A stretch of DNA of 7,103 nucleotides from NCBI GenBank assembly GCA_958421655.1, contig CATZMG010000085.1:1-7103 (forward strand), written 5' to 3'. This DNA is from an uncultured Collinsella sp. (GTDB taxonomy: Bacteria; Actinomycetota; Coriobacteriia; Coriobacteriales; Coriobacteriaceae). A program made the position numbers and the translations under genes. Position 1 is the stretch's first letter. Each line of letters begins with the position of its first letter. Below, piece after piece: positions 1 to 5,604 of the stretch. Below the pieces are notes generated by a model. The model had not been told where the DNA came from. It did not search any database and was given only the letters and a program-made list of their open reading frames with translations.

Positions 1-2
1 AA

Positions 3-380
3 GTTCAGACGATGATCTACATGTGCCTCACGGGTACGACGGCGAGTGATCTTGTCAAAATGGGGCTCATCAAGACTGGGACGAAATCGCTTGAGGTTGC
101 AATCAAGAAGATTCCCGGGTCGGCACTCGTGAAGATCAACCAGAAGGTCGGCTTCAGATTTATCACGAAGTTCGGCGAGAAAGGTATCATCAACCTCGGG
201 AAAATGCTACCCCTCGCCGGCGGCTTGATTGGCGGCGGCGTGGACGTGGCATCGACGAGTATCATTGCTAAGAACGCCATCAGGATGTTCATGGAGGGTG
301 AGGACCCCGACGGGACCCTGCCCACTGAAGCGGAGGTCGAAAGCATCGAAGACGTTGAGGTGGAAAGCGACCTGCTTTAG
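3..380 (+). CDS. EcsC-family protein, C-terminal part (5' end outside window)
   Basis: The reading frame is open from the first bases of the window (in-frame codons for V-Q-T precede the first ATG at 12), so the ATG at 12 is probably internal and the gene starts upstream. About 125 residues are visible. The block KINQKVGFRFITKFGEKG followed by I-N-L-G-K, a Gly-rich PLAGGLIGGGVD stretch and a hydrophobic I-x-x-N-A-I-R-M-F segment is the pattern I know from the C-terminal half of EcsC-family proteins (EcsC is named for the Bacillus ecs ABC-transporter operon; its biochemical role is not established). The last 25 residues form an acidic tail rich in Glu and Asp. No clear intrinsic terminator follows the TAG stop. 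The family call rests on recognised motifs, not on a search. Confidence 0.7.
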   Translation, partial: VQTMIYMCLTGTTASDLVKMGLIKTGTKSLEVAIKKIPGSALVKINQKVGFRFITKFGEKGIINLGKMLPLAGGLIGGGVDVASTSIIAKNAIRMFMEGEDPDGTLPTEAEVESIEDVEVESDLL

Positions 381-410
381 TCCTTGCTACACGCCCCCAC
401 ACCCCATTGC

Positions 411-790
411 CTAGCCTATGCCGTAGGGACTGCCGGCTGTTATGAGGTATCCCGCCTGCTCCTCGCGGTCTATTCGGCACATCGTGCGCATCGTCTGCTT
501 TGAGTCGCAGGCCGTGTCATTGCCGTCCACGATGGCCTTGTGGTTGTTGAATGTGGTCGAGCCCTTGTGACCCTTGGGCGGTTCTCAGCCCGCATCTATC
601 AGGATTCTGTCGAGCTCGTGCGAGCATCGAGCGTGCAGGGCATGCTCGAGAGCTTCGTCGTCCGCATGGACCACGCCGCGCAGGTTCGCCATGTCGGAAA
701 TCGAGGCAAGGTGCTGCAGCCGTAGAACCAGTAGTTCAAATCGATGTTGGCAAGCCTCGAGGTGTCATCGGCGATGGACACGCGCTTCAT
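411..790 (-). pseudogene. probable degraded gene, family unknown
   Basis: Reading the minus strand from an ATG at 790 gives a protein-like start (MKRVSIADDTSRLANIDL, then N-Y-W-F-Y-G). The sense-like reading then moves to another frame near 715-720, giving LQHLASISDMANLRGVVHAD and about 25 more residues, and runs into an in-frame TGA at 585-587. The same frame is open again for about 58 codons beyond it (motifs GSTTFNNHKAIVDGND and MRTMCRIDREEQAGYL) and ends at TAG 411-413. One frameshift plus one internal stop would join three protein-like pieces, which suggests a decaying gene; the frame change and stop are seen, the single-gene reading is inferred. I do not recognise the family. It could also be chance open frames, since long false frames are common here. 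Apart from this, 381-800 holds nothing I can support. Confidence 0.3.
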
Positions 791-800
791 GCTCTTCTAT

Positions 801-829
801 ATGACAACCTTAGCTCTCAGCTAATGAAT
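801..829 (+). promoter_or_regulatory. candidate promoter of the lipoprotein gene
   Basis: ATGACA at 801-806 resembles a -35 box and lies 17 bp before ATGAAT at 824-829, a weak -10 match. Transcription would then begin near 836, just before the inverted repeat at 839, so the untranslated leader would consist almost entirely of that hairpin. The -10 is poor and this is a tentative call. Confidence 0.25.
810..824. promoter_or_regulatory. 15-bp dyad TTAGCT-CTC-AGCTAA, possible operator
   Basis: A perfect 6-bp inverted repeat with a 3-bp centre lies inside the candidate promoter of the lipoprotein gene and just upstream of the degraded minus-strand gene. Placement between candidate -35 and -10 boxes is typical of a repressor site. 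The adjacent HTH protein could be the binder, but nothing in the sequence proves this. Confidence 0.3.
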
Positions 830-838
830 TCAAGTCCA

Positions 839-892
839 ATCCTTCCTACGATGTGCTGTGTGCCGGCGCGGTAGCCGGATCGTAGGAAGGAT
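839..892 (+). promoter_or_regulatory. leader hairpin that encloses the ribosome binding site
   Basis: Positions 839-852 (ATCCTTCCTACGAT) and 879-892 (ATCGTAGGAAGGAT) form a perfect 14-bp inverted repeat. An inner 5-bp stem (CCGGC 863-867 with GCCGG 874-878) stacks directly on it, leaving a 10-nt bulge (853-862) on the left and a 6-nt loop. The Shine-Dalgarno sequence AGGAAGG (884-890) sits wholly in the right arm, 7 nt before the ATG at 898. In RNA the fold would hide the ribosome binding site, so translation of the lipoprotein could depend on its opening. A DNA operator is an alternative reading of the same symmetry. Confidence 0.55.
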
Positions 893-897
893 GCATA

Positions 898-1440
898 ATG
901 AAAAAGCTCGAAAACGATGTGCTGCTGAGCCGTCGCGCTGCACTTGGCGCATTCGCCACCGTCGCTTTGGGGACTGCCAGTCTTCTTGCCGGTTGCGGTA
1001 GCGATAAGGCGACCGTCACCGAGGACGCTGACGATGGCGCCAAGAAGGAAGAGACGAAGAAGGAAGAACAGCCGACGACTGACCTAGCTGTTGGCACGAC
1101 GGTGACCACGGCTGCTGGCCTTTCTGTCGTCGTCGATTCCGTCCAGCCCGGCCTCACAAATTTTGACGGTTCAACCATGACGGGTATTCACGTCACGTAC
1201 GTCAACAATGGCGATGAGGGCGCAGATTACAATATCTACGACTGGAAGGGCGAGGACGCCAACGGTGCGCAGCAGAACCAGGGTTATTACAGCGAGGGTT
1301 CCGATGAGCTGCAGTCTGGTACCCTTGCCGCCGGTGGCTCCGTGGCGGGCAATATCTACTTTGATGGTGACATCAAGAAGGCTCTCTATTTTGCCAACGT
1401 GTTTGATAAGTCTGCCGCTGCAAGCTGGGTGCTGGCCTAA
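898..1440 (+). CDS. secreted lipoprotein with DUF4352-like domain
   Basis: This 180-residue protein starts at ATG 898, 7 nt after AGGAAGG. The N-terminus has a twin-arginine pair (S11-R12-R13), a hydrophobic stretch (residues 14-30) and a lipobox L30-A31-G32-C33, so it should be lipid-anchored at Cys33 on the outside of the membrane, perhaps exported by Tat. A charged Lys/Glu/Asp linker (34-60) leads to a beta-rich domain (about 62-178), beginning VGTTVTTAAGLSVVVDSV and containing I-H-V-T-Y-V-N-N-G, the pattern of DUF4352/telokin-like immunoglobulin-fold domains. Their ligand is generally unknown. The next gene begins 39 bp downstream with no terminator between, so the two are probably co-transcribed. 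A sensory or binding role for the downstream HTH-kinase pair is inference. The lipoprotein call is firm, the domain name fairly so. Confidence 0.75.
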   Translation: MKKLENDVLLSRRAALGAFATVALGTASLLAGCGSDKATVTEDADDGAKKEETKKEEQPTTDLAVGTTVTTAAGLSVVVDSVQPGLTNFDGSTMTGIHVTYVNNGDEGADYNIYDWKGEDANGAQQNQGYYSEGSDELQSGTLAAGGSVAGNIYFDGDIKKALYFANVFDKSAAASWVLA

Positions 1441-1479
1441 CATGTCGCTACCGTTGCGCCGCATGGGAGGTGAGGTCGT

Positions 1480-1902
1480 ATGCCCAATAAAAAGCTGACG
1501 GACGAGTTACTCAATGAACTCCTCGACGCGCCAAACATCGATGGCTATATCAAAGAGCACGACTTTGCCGCACCGTCGCTTTCGGACTACTTAAAGCAGT
1601 TGCTGCAAGAGAAGGGGCTCGAGCGTTCGCGCGTGGTGCGTATGGCCGACCTCAACGAGACCTTTGGCTATCAGATCTTTACCGGTTCGCGCAATCCGAG
1701 CCGCAATAAGGTGCTGCAGATTGCCTTTGCAATGGCGCTGTCGATGAAGGAGACCAACCGCGCCCTGACGGCTGCCGGAGTGAGCGTTCTCAACTGCAAG
1801 GACCGTCGCGATGCAATCATTATCTTTTGCATCGACCGTGGCTGTAGCCTCCAAAAGGTCAATGAAGAGCTGTATCGCTTTGGCGAGGAAACGGTGAGTT
1901 AG
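1480..1902 (+). CDS. atypical XRE-like helix-turn-helix protein, kinase neighbour
   Basis: This is a 140-residue cytoplasmic protein. The purine-rich GGGAGGTGAGG upstream (1465-1475) supports the ATG at 1480. A variable N-terminal helix (1-32) is followed by an HTH-like region, about 33-92: S-L-S-D-Y-L-x-x-L-L-Q-E-K-G-L, then GYQIFTGSRNPSRNKVLQIA, where the Y-Q-I-F-x-G-x-R-N-P-S-R signature recalls the recognition helix of XRE/Cro-type proteins. The C-terminal part (DRRDAIIIFCIDRGCSLQKV, then N-E-E-L-Y) is helical and is, from memory, a constant feature of a gut-bacterial family encoded beside Ser/Thr kinases. That matches the kinase immediately downstream. It may be a transcriptional regulator controlled by phosphorylation, or an adaptor; neither is shown. 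The neighbourhood supports a functional link with both flanking genes. Confidence 0.7.
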   Translation: MPNKKLTDELLNELLDAPNIDGYIKEHDFAAPSLSDYLKQLLQEKGLERSRVVRMADLNETFGYQIFTGSRNPSRNKVLQIAFAMALSMKETNRALTAAGVSVLNCKDRRDAIIIFCIDRGCSLQKVNEELYRFGEETVS

Positions 1903-1953
1903 TGGCCGATGGCTGAGCCGGCGGTGCCACCAGAACAACCATGCAAACGAGCG

Positions 1954-1983
1954 GGGTGCGGACATCATGGGGTGTCCGCACCC
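1954..1983 (+). terminator. strong GC-rich hairpin between HTH and kinase genes
   Basis: GGGTGCGGACA (1954-1964) pairs perfectly with TGTCCGCACCC (1973-1983), an 11-bp stem with an 8-nt loop. No T tract follows, so it is either an imperfect terminator of the HTH gene, an mRNA stabiliser, or a DNA site next to the -10 box at 1989. Its position argues that 1903-2001 is intergenic and not the start of the kinase coding region. Confidence 0.45.
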
Positions 1984-1988
1984 TGCGT

Positions 1989-1994
1989 TATGAT
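1989..1994 (+). promoter_or_regulatory. candidate -10 box TATGAT for a leaderless kinase mRNA
   Basis: TATGAT ends 7 bp before the ATG at 2002, the distance normally seen between a -10 box and the transcription start. No good -35 box is visible; the hairpin at 1954-1983 occupies that position. The same hexamer stands upstream of the racemase gene (6966-6971). Confidence 0.4.
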
Positions 1995-2001
1995 GGACGC
2001 T

Positions 2002-3402
2002 ATGGATACTCAGAGCCCAACATATTCCGATGACGAGCTGACTGCTTCACTTGTCGAGCATTTGGCGTCGCTCGAACGCGATGACAGCTATCGTGTGGAG
2101 CGCGTGCTCAAGCTCTCGGATGTCGAGACGACCGAACTCGTCTATTTTGAGGGCTCTGGCGGCGGGTCTCTCGGTCCTTTTGTCCGCAAGCGCATCGATG
2201 CTTCGGTGCAGATTGGCGGAGCATATGAGCGCCTGTTTGCGGCCCAGCGTGCCGGTCGTCGTTTTGAGCACTTGCCCCGAATCGTCGATTGTCGCCGTGT
2301 GGGCGACGAGCTTGACGTGGTGATGGAGTATGTCGAAGGCGAGACGCTCGAGGCCCTGGTGGGACGCTTGGGGGCGACGCCCGATTATGCCCGCGGGCTG
2401 TATCCCGTTCTGTGTGAAGCGGTGGGCGAGCTGCATGCTGGTTTTGCAGCTGCGGGGGAGCCGGGGGTACCGGTAATCCACCGCGACCTTAAACCCTCGA
2501 ACATCATCGTATCGGGCGTGAGGTATGCGGCCGATGCTGGCATGACCTTCTCGTCGCTGGTGATTATTGACCTGGGAATCGCGCGCGTTTGGCGCGATGG
2601 CGCCGACGCCGACACCGTTAAGTTTGGCACGCGTTCCTATGCGCCGCCCGAGCAGTTTGGGTTTGGGCAGACGAGCGTCCGTAGCGATATTTACGCGCTT
2701 GGCGCGCTGCTGTTCTTTTGCCTGACGGGAACTGACCCTAAACCGGGGCGGGACATACGTGAGCAATGCGAGGCACATGGCATTCCCGTTCCGCTGGTGG
2801 ATGTGATTTGCATGGCGATGGCGCTCGATCCCGCCAAGCGCTTTGCGAGTGCAAAGGCACTGGGGCATGCTGCGCGTGCGGCATATGAGCTATGTCTCCC
2901 TGCACCGTCGCCCGTGACCTTTTCTGCTGCAAGTGTGCCCCGGGCCGCGGTGCCACAGGTGCAGCGGGTACGGCAGCCGGTTGCCCTCACGCTTCCGTCT
3001 TCTGCAAACCGGCGTTCGATCGTCTCTCCCGTGACGTCCAAATGTGCGCGTCTGCTCTCGTGTATTCCCGAGCCCGTAGGGCGCATATGGAATGGATGCG
3101 TCTATGCGACAACATTGTTGCTGCTGATGGGCAGCCATTTTGCGGTATTTACGCCAACGGGCGAAAACCGAAACTATCCAACGTGGTTTTTGGCGCTTGA
3201 GTATTTCTTTATGGTCGATGGCCTGGTGTTGCTCATTACATTCGGAATGCTCGACCGGCGTAGGCTTCGACGTCGTTTTCCCGTGCTCGGTCGGTATCGG
3301 GGGAGTGCTTTTGTCGAACTATGGTTCAAGGCGCTCGGGTTTATGTTTGCCGTCATGTGCGTCGTCGTTGTTATCGGCAACGCGATCGGTATCGTCTCCT
3401 AG
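2002..3402 (+). CDS. membrane-anchored Ser/Thr protein kinase
   Basis: The frame is open from ATG 1909, but residues before 2002 do not look like protein and cover a strong hairpin; I prefer ATG 2002 (466 residues). ATG 1909, 10 nt after GGTGAG and 6 nt beyond the HTH stop, remains possible, as do 1990 and 1993. The kinase domain covers about 30-300: Lys63 in F-V-R-K-R-I is the likely ATP lysine, H160-R161-D162 with K164 and N167 forms the catalytic loop (VIHRDLKPSNIIV), D190-L191-G192 replaces DFG, and SYAPPEQFGFGQTSVRSDIY marks the activation segment end. A classic GxGxxG loop is not evident. A Pro/Val-rich linker (about 305-360) leads to three hydrophobic segments (366-384, 395-417, 443-465) that should anchor it in the membrane with the kinase domain inside. 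There are no PASTA repeats, so it is not a PknB-type muropeptide sensor. Substrates are unknown; the HTH protein upstream is the obvious candidate. Confidence 0.85.
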   Translation: MDTQSPTYSDDELTASLVEHLASLERDDSYRVERVLKLSDVETTELVYFEGSGGGSLGPFVRKRIDASVQIGGAYERLFAAQRAGRRFEHLPRIVDCRRVGDELDVVMEYVEGETLEALVGRLGATPDYARGLYPVLCEAVGELHAGFAAAGEPGVPVIHRDLKPSNIIVSGVRYAADAGMTFSSLVIIDLGIARVWRDGADADTVKFGTRSYAPPEQFGFGQTSVRSDIYALGALLFFCLTGTDPKPGRDIREQCEAHGIPVPLVDVICMAMALDPAKRFASAKALGHAARAAYELCLPAPSPVTFSAASVPRAAVPQVQRVRQPVALTLPSSANRRSIVSPVTSKCARLLSCIPEPVGRIWNGCVYATTLLLLMGSHFAVFTPTGENRNYPTWFLALEYFFMVDGLVLLITFGMLDRRRLRRRFPVLGRYRGSAFVELWFKALGFMFAVMCVVVVIGNAIGIVS

Positions 3403-3410
3403 AGAATCGA

Positions 3411-3436
3411 AAAGGGGCCCCGTTTGGGGCCCCTTT
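3411..3436. terminator. bidirectional intrinsic terminator
   Basis: AAAGGGGCCCC (3411-3421) and GGGGCCCCTTT (3426-3436) form a perfect 11-bp stem with a GTTT loop. Each strand ends the stem in a short T run, so it can stop both the kinase transcript (plus) and the hydrolase transcript (minus), whose stop codons lie 8 bp and 10 bp away. Confidence 0.9.
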
Positions 3437-3446
3437 GCAGTTGCAC

Positions 3447-4580
3447 TTAAATACGGTTCATTTGATTGGCGACCTTGTTGTACCAGTCCTGCCACGTGGG
3501 CGGGCAGTACTTCTTGGCGGCTGCCGGAGTAAGCGTGGAACCATAGTTGGCGCCCAGGTAGGCAACGTGGGCGGAGACGCCCTCGCTCCAGCCACCAAAG
3601 CTACGCCAACCACCGCCGCGGGCACTCCAGCCCCAGGCGTTATAGGAGCCGGCGCAATAGAGGCCCTTGCTGCTCTCGATGCAGGCGATGGCGGGGGACC
3701 AACGGGGATCGACGCCGGTATTCCAGGCGGCGACGGCAAAGTTGTAGCCCTGGCCTGCCATGGGGGAGCCGGCAAGGTAGTTATCGATGCGGCTCGTCCA
3801 CTCGTTAATGAACGAGTCGTAATCGGAGTTACCGCTATTCGAGCTGTTCACCGTGGTGTCGATGGTGGTGTTGGCGTTGTTGGCCTGGCTGTTGGAGTTG
3901 TTGCCGCTTACGCCCTCGCCCGAGATCTTCTCGGCGGCAGCGGCCTTGTCGGCCTCGAGCTTTGCCAGCTCGGCAGCATTTTCCTGCTCGGCCTTTGCCT
4001 GCGCCTCGCTGCGGAGCTGCTGAGCCTGCGCCAGTGCATCCTCGGCATTCTTTTGCTCGCCTTCGAGCTGAGACTTGGCCTGCTCGAGTTCAGTCTTGTT
4101 CTGCTCGAGCTCGGTCTGCATCTTGTTAAGCTCTTCGATCTCGTCGACGCTCGAGCTTGTAATCTGGTTGGTGTATTTGCAGGTGGTGATAAAGTCACCC
4201 AAGCTCTGCGTGTTCACCAGGAAGCTCACGATGGGGCTGGTGCCCTTCTGGTACTTATACAGATCGCGCATGGCGGAGCTTGCCTTGGCCTGCTGCTCGG
4301 GTAGCTCGGCCTCAATCTTATCGATGTTCGCCTCATTGGAGTCGATCTGCTTTTGCAGATCCTCGAGCTTGGTTCGGGCGTCGTTGTAGGCGCTCGTGGC
4401 GTCCTCGATCTTTTTCTGGGCGGCGGAAAGCTGATCCTGCGTTGCCTGCGAGGCGGCATAGGCCGCGACGGGGGAGAGCATCGGCGTGGCCGTCAGCGCG
4501 ACGGCGAGCGCGGCGCTCGTGATGATACGAGCCGGCTTCGACGCGAAGAGCGCTGCGGTGCGATGGTTCGAATGCTGCAT
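3447..4580 (-). CDS. secreted coiled-coil cell-wall hydrolase (lysozyme/transglycosylase-like C-terminus)
   Basis: I place the start at ATG 4580 (377 residues), preceded 4 nt upstream by GAGGGA, and not at the in-frame TTG at 4595, which would overlap that site. Residues 1-42 are a signal peptide with an A-Y-A cleavage site. Residues 44-220 form a long Glu/Lys/Ala/Gln coiled coil broken at 104-131 (MRDLYKYQKGTSPIVSFLV, then N-T-Q-S-L-G-D-F), a layout like the N-terminal regulatory domain of PcsB/CwlO-type hydrolases. An Asn/Ser-rich linker (224-252) leads to the C-terminal domain. There A-C-I-E302-S-S-K-G, with Y-N-A-W-G-W and GGGWRSFGGWSEGV after it, resembles the catalytic region of lysozyme-like glucosaminidases/transglycosylases, with Glu302 the likely acid. 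Cys300, Cys309 and Cys359 could form a disulfide. It probably cuts wall glycan during growth or division. Control through FtsEX, as in PcsB/CwlO, is inference. The exact bond cleaved is not decided by sequence. Confidence 0.75.
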   Translation of the reverse strand: MQHSNHRTAALFASKPARIITSAALAVALTATPMLSPVAAYAASQATQDQLSAAQKKIEDATSAYNDARTKLEDLQKQIDSNEANIDKIEAELPEQQAKASSAMRDLYKYQKGTSPIVSFLVNTQSLGDFITTCKYTNQITSSSVDEIEELNKMQTELEQNKTELEQAKSQLEGEQKNAEDALAQAQQLRSEAQAKAEQENAAELAKLEADKAAAAEKISGEGVSGNNSNSQANNANTTIDTTVNSSNSGNSDYDSFINEWTSRIDNYLAGSPMAGQGYNFAVAAWNTGVDPRWSPAIACIESSKGLYCAGSYNAWGWSARGGGWRSFGGWSEGVSAHVAYLGANYGSTLTPAAAKKYCPPTWQDWYNKVANQMNRI

Positions 4581-4584
4581 CCAG

Positions 4585-4590
4585 TCCCTC
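4585..4590 (-). promoter_or_regulatory. ribosome binding site that fixes the hydrolase start
   Basis: On the minus strand GAGGGA ends 4 nt before ATG 4580. It lies inside the five extra codons that a TTG start at 4595 would add, so the shorter protein is favoured. Confidence 0.65.
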
Positions 4591-4622
4591 TGCAATCAAT
4601 CGTAGGTTATTGGTCGAGGTGT

Positions 4623-4628
4623 ATTCTA
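4623..4628 (-). promoter_or_regulatory. candidate -10 box of the hydrolase gene
   Basis: The minus strand reads TAGAAT here, 42 bp before ATG 4580. The same hexamer stands upstream of the ATP-grasp gene. A consensus -35 is not visible; TTCAAG lies 19 bp upstream and overlaps the palindrome at 4651-4665, so activator dependence is possible. Confidence 0.4.
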
Positions 4629-4650
4629 CTACTGCTTTCGACCTCTACTT

Positions 4651-4665
4651 GAACCTTAAAGGTTC
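4651..4665. promoter_or_regulatory. perfect 15-bp palindrome, operator candidate 1
   Basis: GAACCTT-A-AAGGTTC is a perfect 7-1-7 dyad that overlaps the expected -35 region of the hydrolase promoter. Its centre is 22 bp from that of the next palindrome, about two helical turns, which places both on the same DNA face. Confidence 0.45.
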
Positions 4666-4672
4666 TAAAGGG

Positions 4673-4687
4673 TCAAGTTGAACTTGA
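4673..4687. promoter_or_regulatory. perfect 15-bp palindrome, operator candidate 2
   Basis: TCAAGTT-G-AACTTGA is a second perfect 7-1-7 dyad. Its core AAGTTGAACT (4675-4684) recurs inverted at 4736-4745. The half-site TCAAGTT resembles half-sites bound by MerR-family proteins such as SoxR, though the centre differs in length. Confidence 0.45.
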
Positions 4688-4735
4688 GGCTTTGGCCTTG
4701 ACCTGCGGGAATGGTGAATTGTTGAGAAACCATAG

Positions 4736-4745
4736 AGTTCAACTT
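4736..4745. promoter_or_regulatory. inverted copy of the operator-2 core
   Basis: AGTTCAACTT is the exact reverse complement of 4675-4684 and contains the 9-bp palindrome AGTT-C-AACT. Its centre (4740) is 60 bp from the centre of operator 2. It may be a third binding site in the region between the MOSC and hydrolase genes. Confidence 0.3.
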
Positions 4746-4813
4746 TAACGTTACGGCACCCTGTTTGTGAAGGTTTTTGGCTGCAAAAGCTACCTCAACG
4801 TGGGGTTTTGCAA

Positions 4814-5446
4814 CTACAGGGTTCCTTCGCGGCGAGCCCGCTCCACCTCTTTGAGTGCCTCGGTGGGAGTGAAGGAACAGGTGCCGTCGCCGAGCCTGAC
4901 CACCTGGACGTCGTCACCGACATGGACTTCTCCGCCCTGCAGCACGACGCCAAAAATGCCCTCGTGGGGGAAGATGCAGTCGCCGGCGAGATAGTAGATG
5001 GCACAGCGGGTGTGGCAGACTTTGCCGATCTGGCTGATTTCGACGAGCACTTCGCTGCCAATCTTGAGCTGCGTGCCCAAGGGGAGTGAGAGCAGGTTGA
5101 TACCCTGGGTTGTGAAGTTCTCGCCAAAGTCGCCCTCGTGCACATCGAGCCCGCGTGCCTGCGCCGTCTGGATAGACTCTGCAGCTAAAAAGGAGACCTG
5201 ACGGTGCCAATGCCCGGCGTGCGCATCGGAGGCGAGGCCAAACTGCTCGATGACGGTGTCGTGCCCGTCGGCGACGGGTGACTTACGCGTGCCTTTGTGC
5301 TCCGACGTGTTGATTGAGACGATGCGGGCAGGCCCGTTGTAAGCATCGTTTGCGGTGCGTAGGGGGGCTGCCGTTTGGGCACGATCCGCAAGTTCGCGCT
5401 TTGCGGCGTCAATGATGGGGTTGCTGATCGGATGAGCCTGGGGCAC
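4814..5446 (-). CDS. MOSC-domain protein
   Basis: A 210-residue protein starting at GTG 5446, with AAAGG 6 nt upstream. Residues 1-38 are a poorly conserved N-terminal extension. The MOSC domain runs from about 40 to 185: ARIVSINTSEHKGTRKSPV, then GLASDAHAGHWHRQVSFLA (70-88), GDFGENFTTQGI (105-116), L-P-L-G-T-x-L-x-I-G and GKVCHTRCAIYY (141-152), with F-G-V-V-L-Q-G-G (165-172) near the end. Cys144 and Cys148 are the likely sulfur-carrying candidates. MOSC domains were named for Moco sulfurase C-termini and are thought to bind or transfer sulfur for molybdenum-cofactor or related metal-sulfur chemistry. Stand-alone anaerobe versions with this C-H-x-x-C-x-I-Y motif often neighbour molybdopterin genes, but none is visible here. 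The protein is cytoplasmic, with no signal peptide. It is transcribed away from the ATP-grasp gene across a 220-bp region. Confidence 0.85.
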   Translation of the reverse strand: MPQAHPISNPIIDAAKRELADRAQTAAPLRTANDAYNGPARIVSINTSEHKGTRKSPVADGHDTVIEQFGLASDAHAGHWHRQVSFLAAESIQTAQARGLDVHEGDFGENFTTQGINLLSLPLGTQLKIGSEVLVEISQIGKVCHTRCAIYYLAGDCIFPHEGIFGVVLQGGEVHVGDDVQVVRLGDGTCSFTPTEALKEVERARREGTL

Positions 5447-5480
5447 AGTGTACCTTTCGACGGGGCTGGCAACATGTTGA

Positions 5481-5486
5481 ATCCTA
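5481..5486 (-). promoter_or_regulatory. candidate -10 box of the MOSC gene
   Basis: The minus strand reads TAGGAT, 34 bp before the GTG start at 5446. A 7-bp inverted repeat (ACAACGG 5489-5495 / CCGTTGT 5508-5514) lies 2 bp upstream on that strand. No consensus -35 is evident. Confidence 0.3.
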
Positions 5487-5584
5487 CAACAACGGTGGGT
5501 TCATTGCCCGTTGTCGTACACCGGTGATCGCCGCCTTCGTGCTGGACAATTACGCCGATTGCCATAGATACGGTGGAGCTTTGG

Positions 5585-5602
5585 GTGCCGGCGGCTCGGC
5601 AC
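5585..5602. promoter_or_regulatory. dyad GTGCCG-N6-CGGCAC upstream of the ATP-grasp gene
   Basis: A perfect 6-bp inverted repeat with a 6-bp centre fills the space between the -35 position and the candidate -10 at 5605. A protein bound here would block RNA polymerase. It could instead be a small hairpin without function. Confidence 0.3.
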
Positions 5603-5604
5603 GC

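Noticed and set aside
540..874. Overlapping plus-strand frames of 61-107 codons.
   Set aside because: They are rich in Arg, Ser and Ala and lie opposite the more protein-like minus-strand pieces; the longest runs into the hairpin arm before the lipoprotein gene.
839..892. The 14-bp inverted repeat as ends of an invertible promoter or a small mobile element.
   Set aside because: The enclosed segment is only 26 bp, too short for a recombinase-flipped promoter, and no target duplication or transposase is visible.
2047..2868. A 273-codon minus-strand frame opposite the kinase.
   Set aside because: The plus strand carries all the kinase motifs in one frame; the antisense product resembles no family and has no ribosome binding site that I can see.
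3321..4304. A 327-codon plus-strand frame rich in Gly, Ala, Leu and Val opposite the hydrolase gene.
   Set aside because: It runs across the bidirectional terminator and is the complement of the coiled-coil coding region; the minus-strand protein has a signal peptide and a recognisable domain order.
4595..4597. TTG at 4595 as start of the hydrolase.
   Set aside because: It has no ribosome binding site, and the good GAGGGA site for ATG 4580 lies inside the extension.
4782..4812. TGCAAAA / TTTTGCA inverted repeat after the MOSC stop, as a terminator.
   Set aside because: The stem is only 7 AT-rich base pairs with a 17-nt loop and no T tract after it in the right place; too weak to call.
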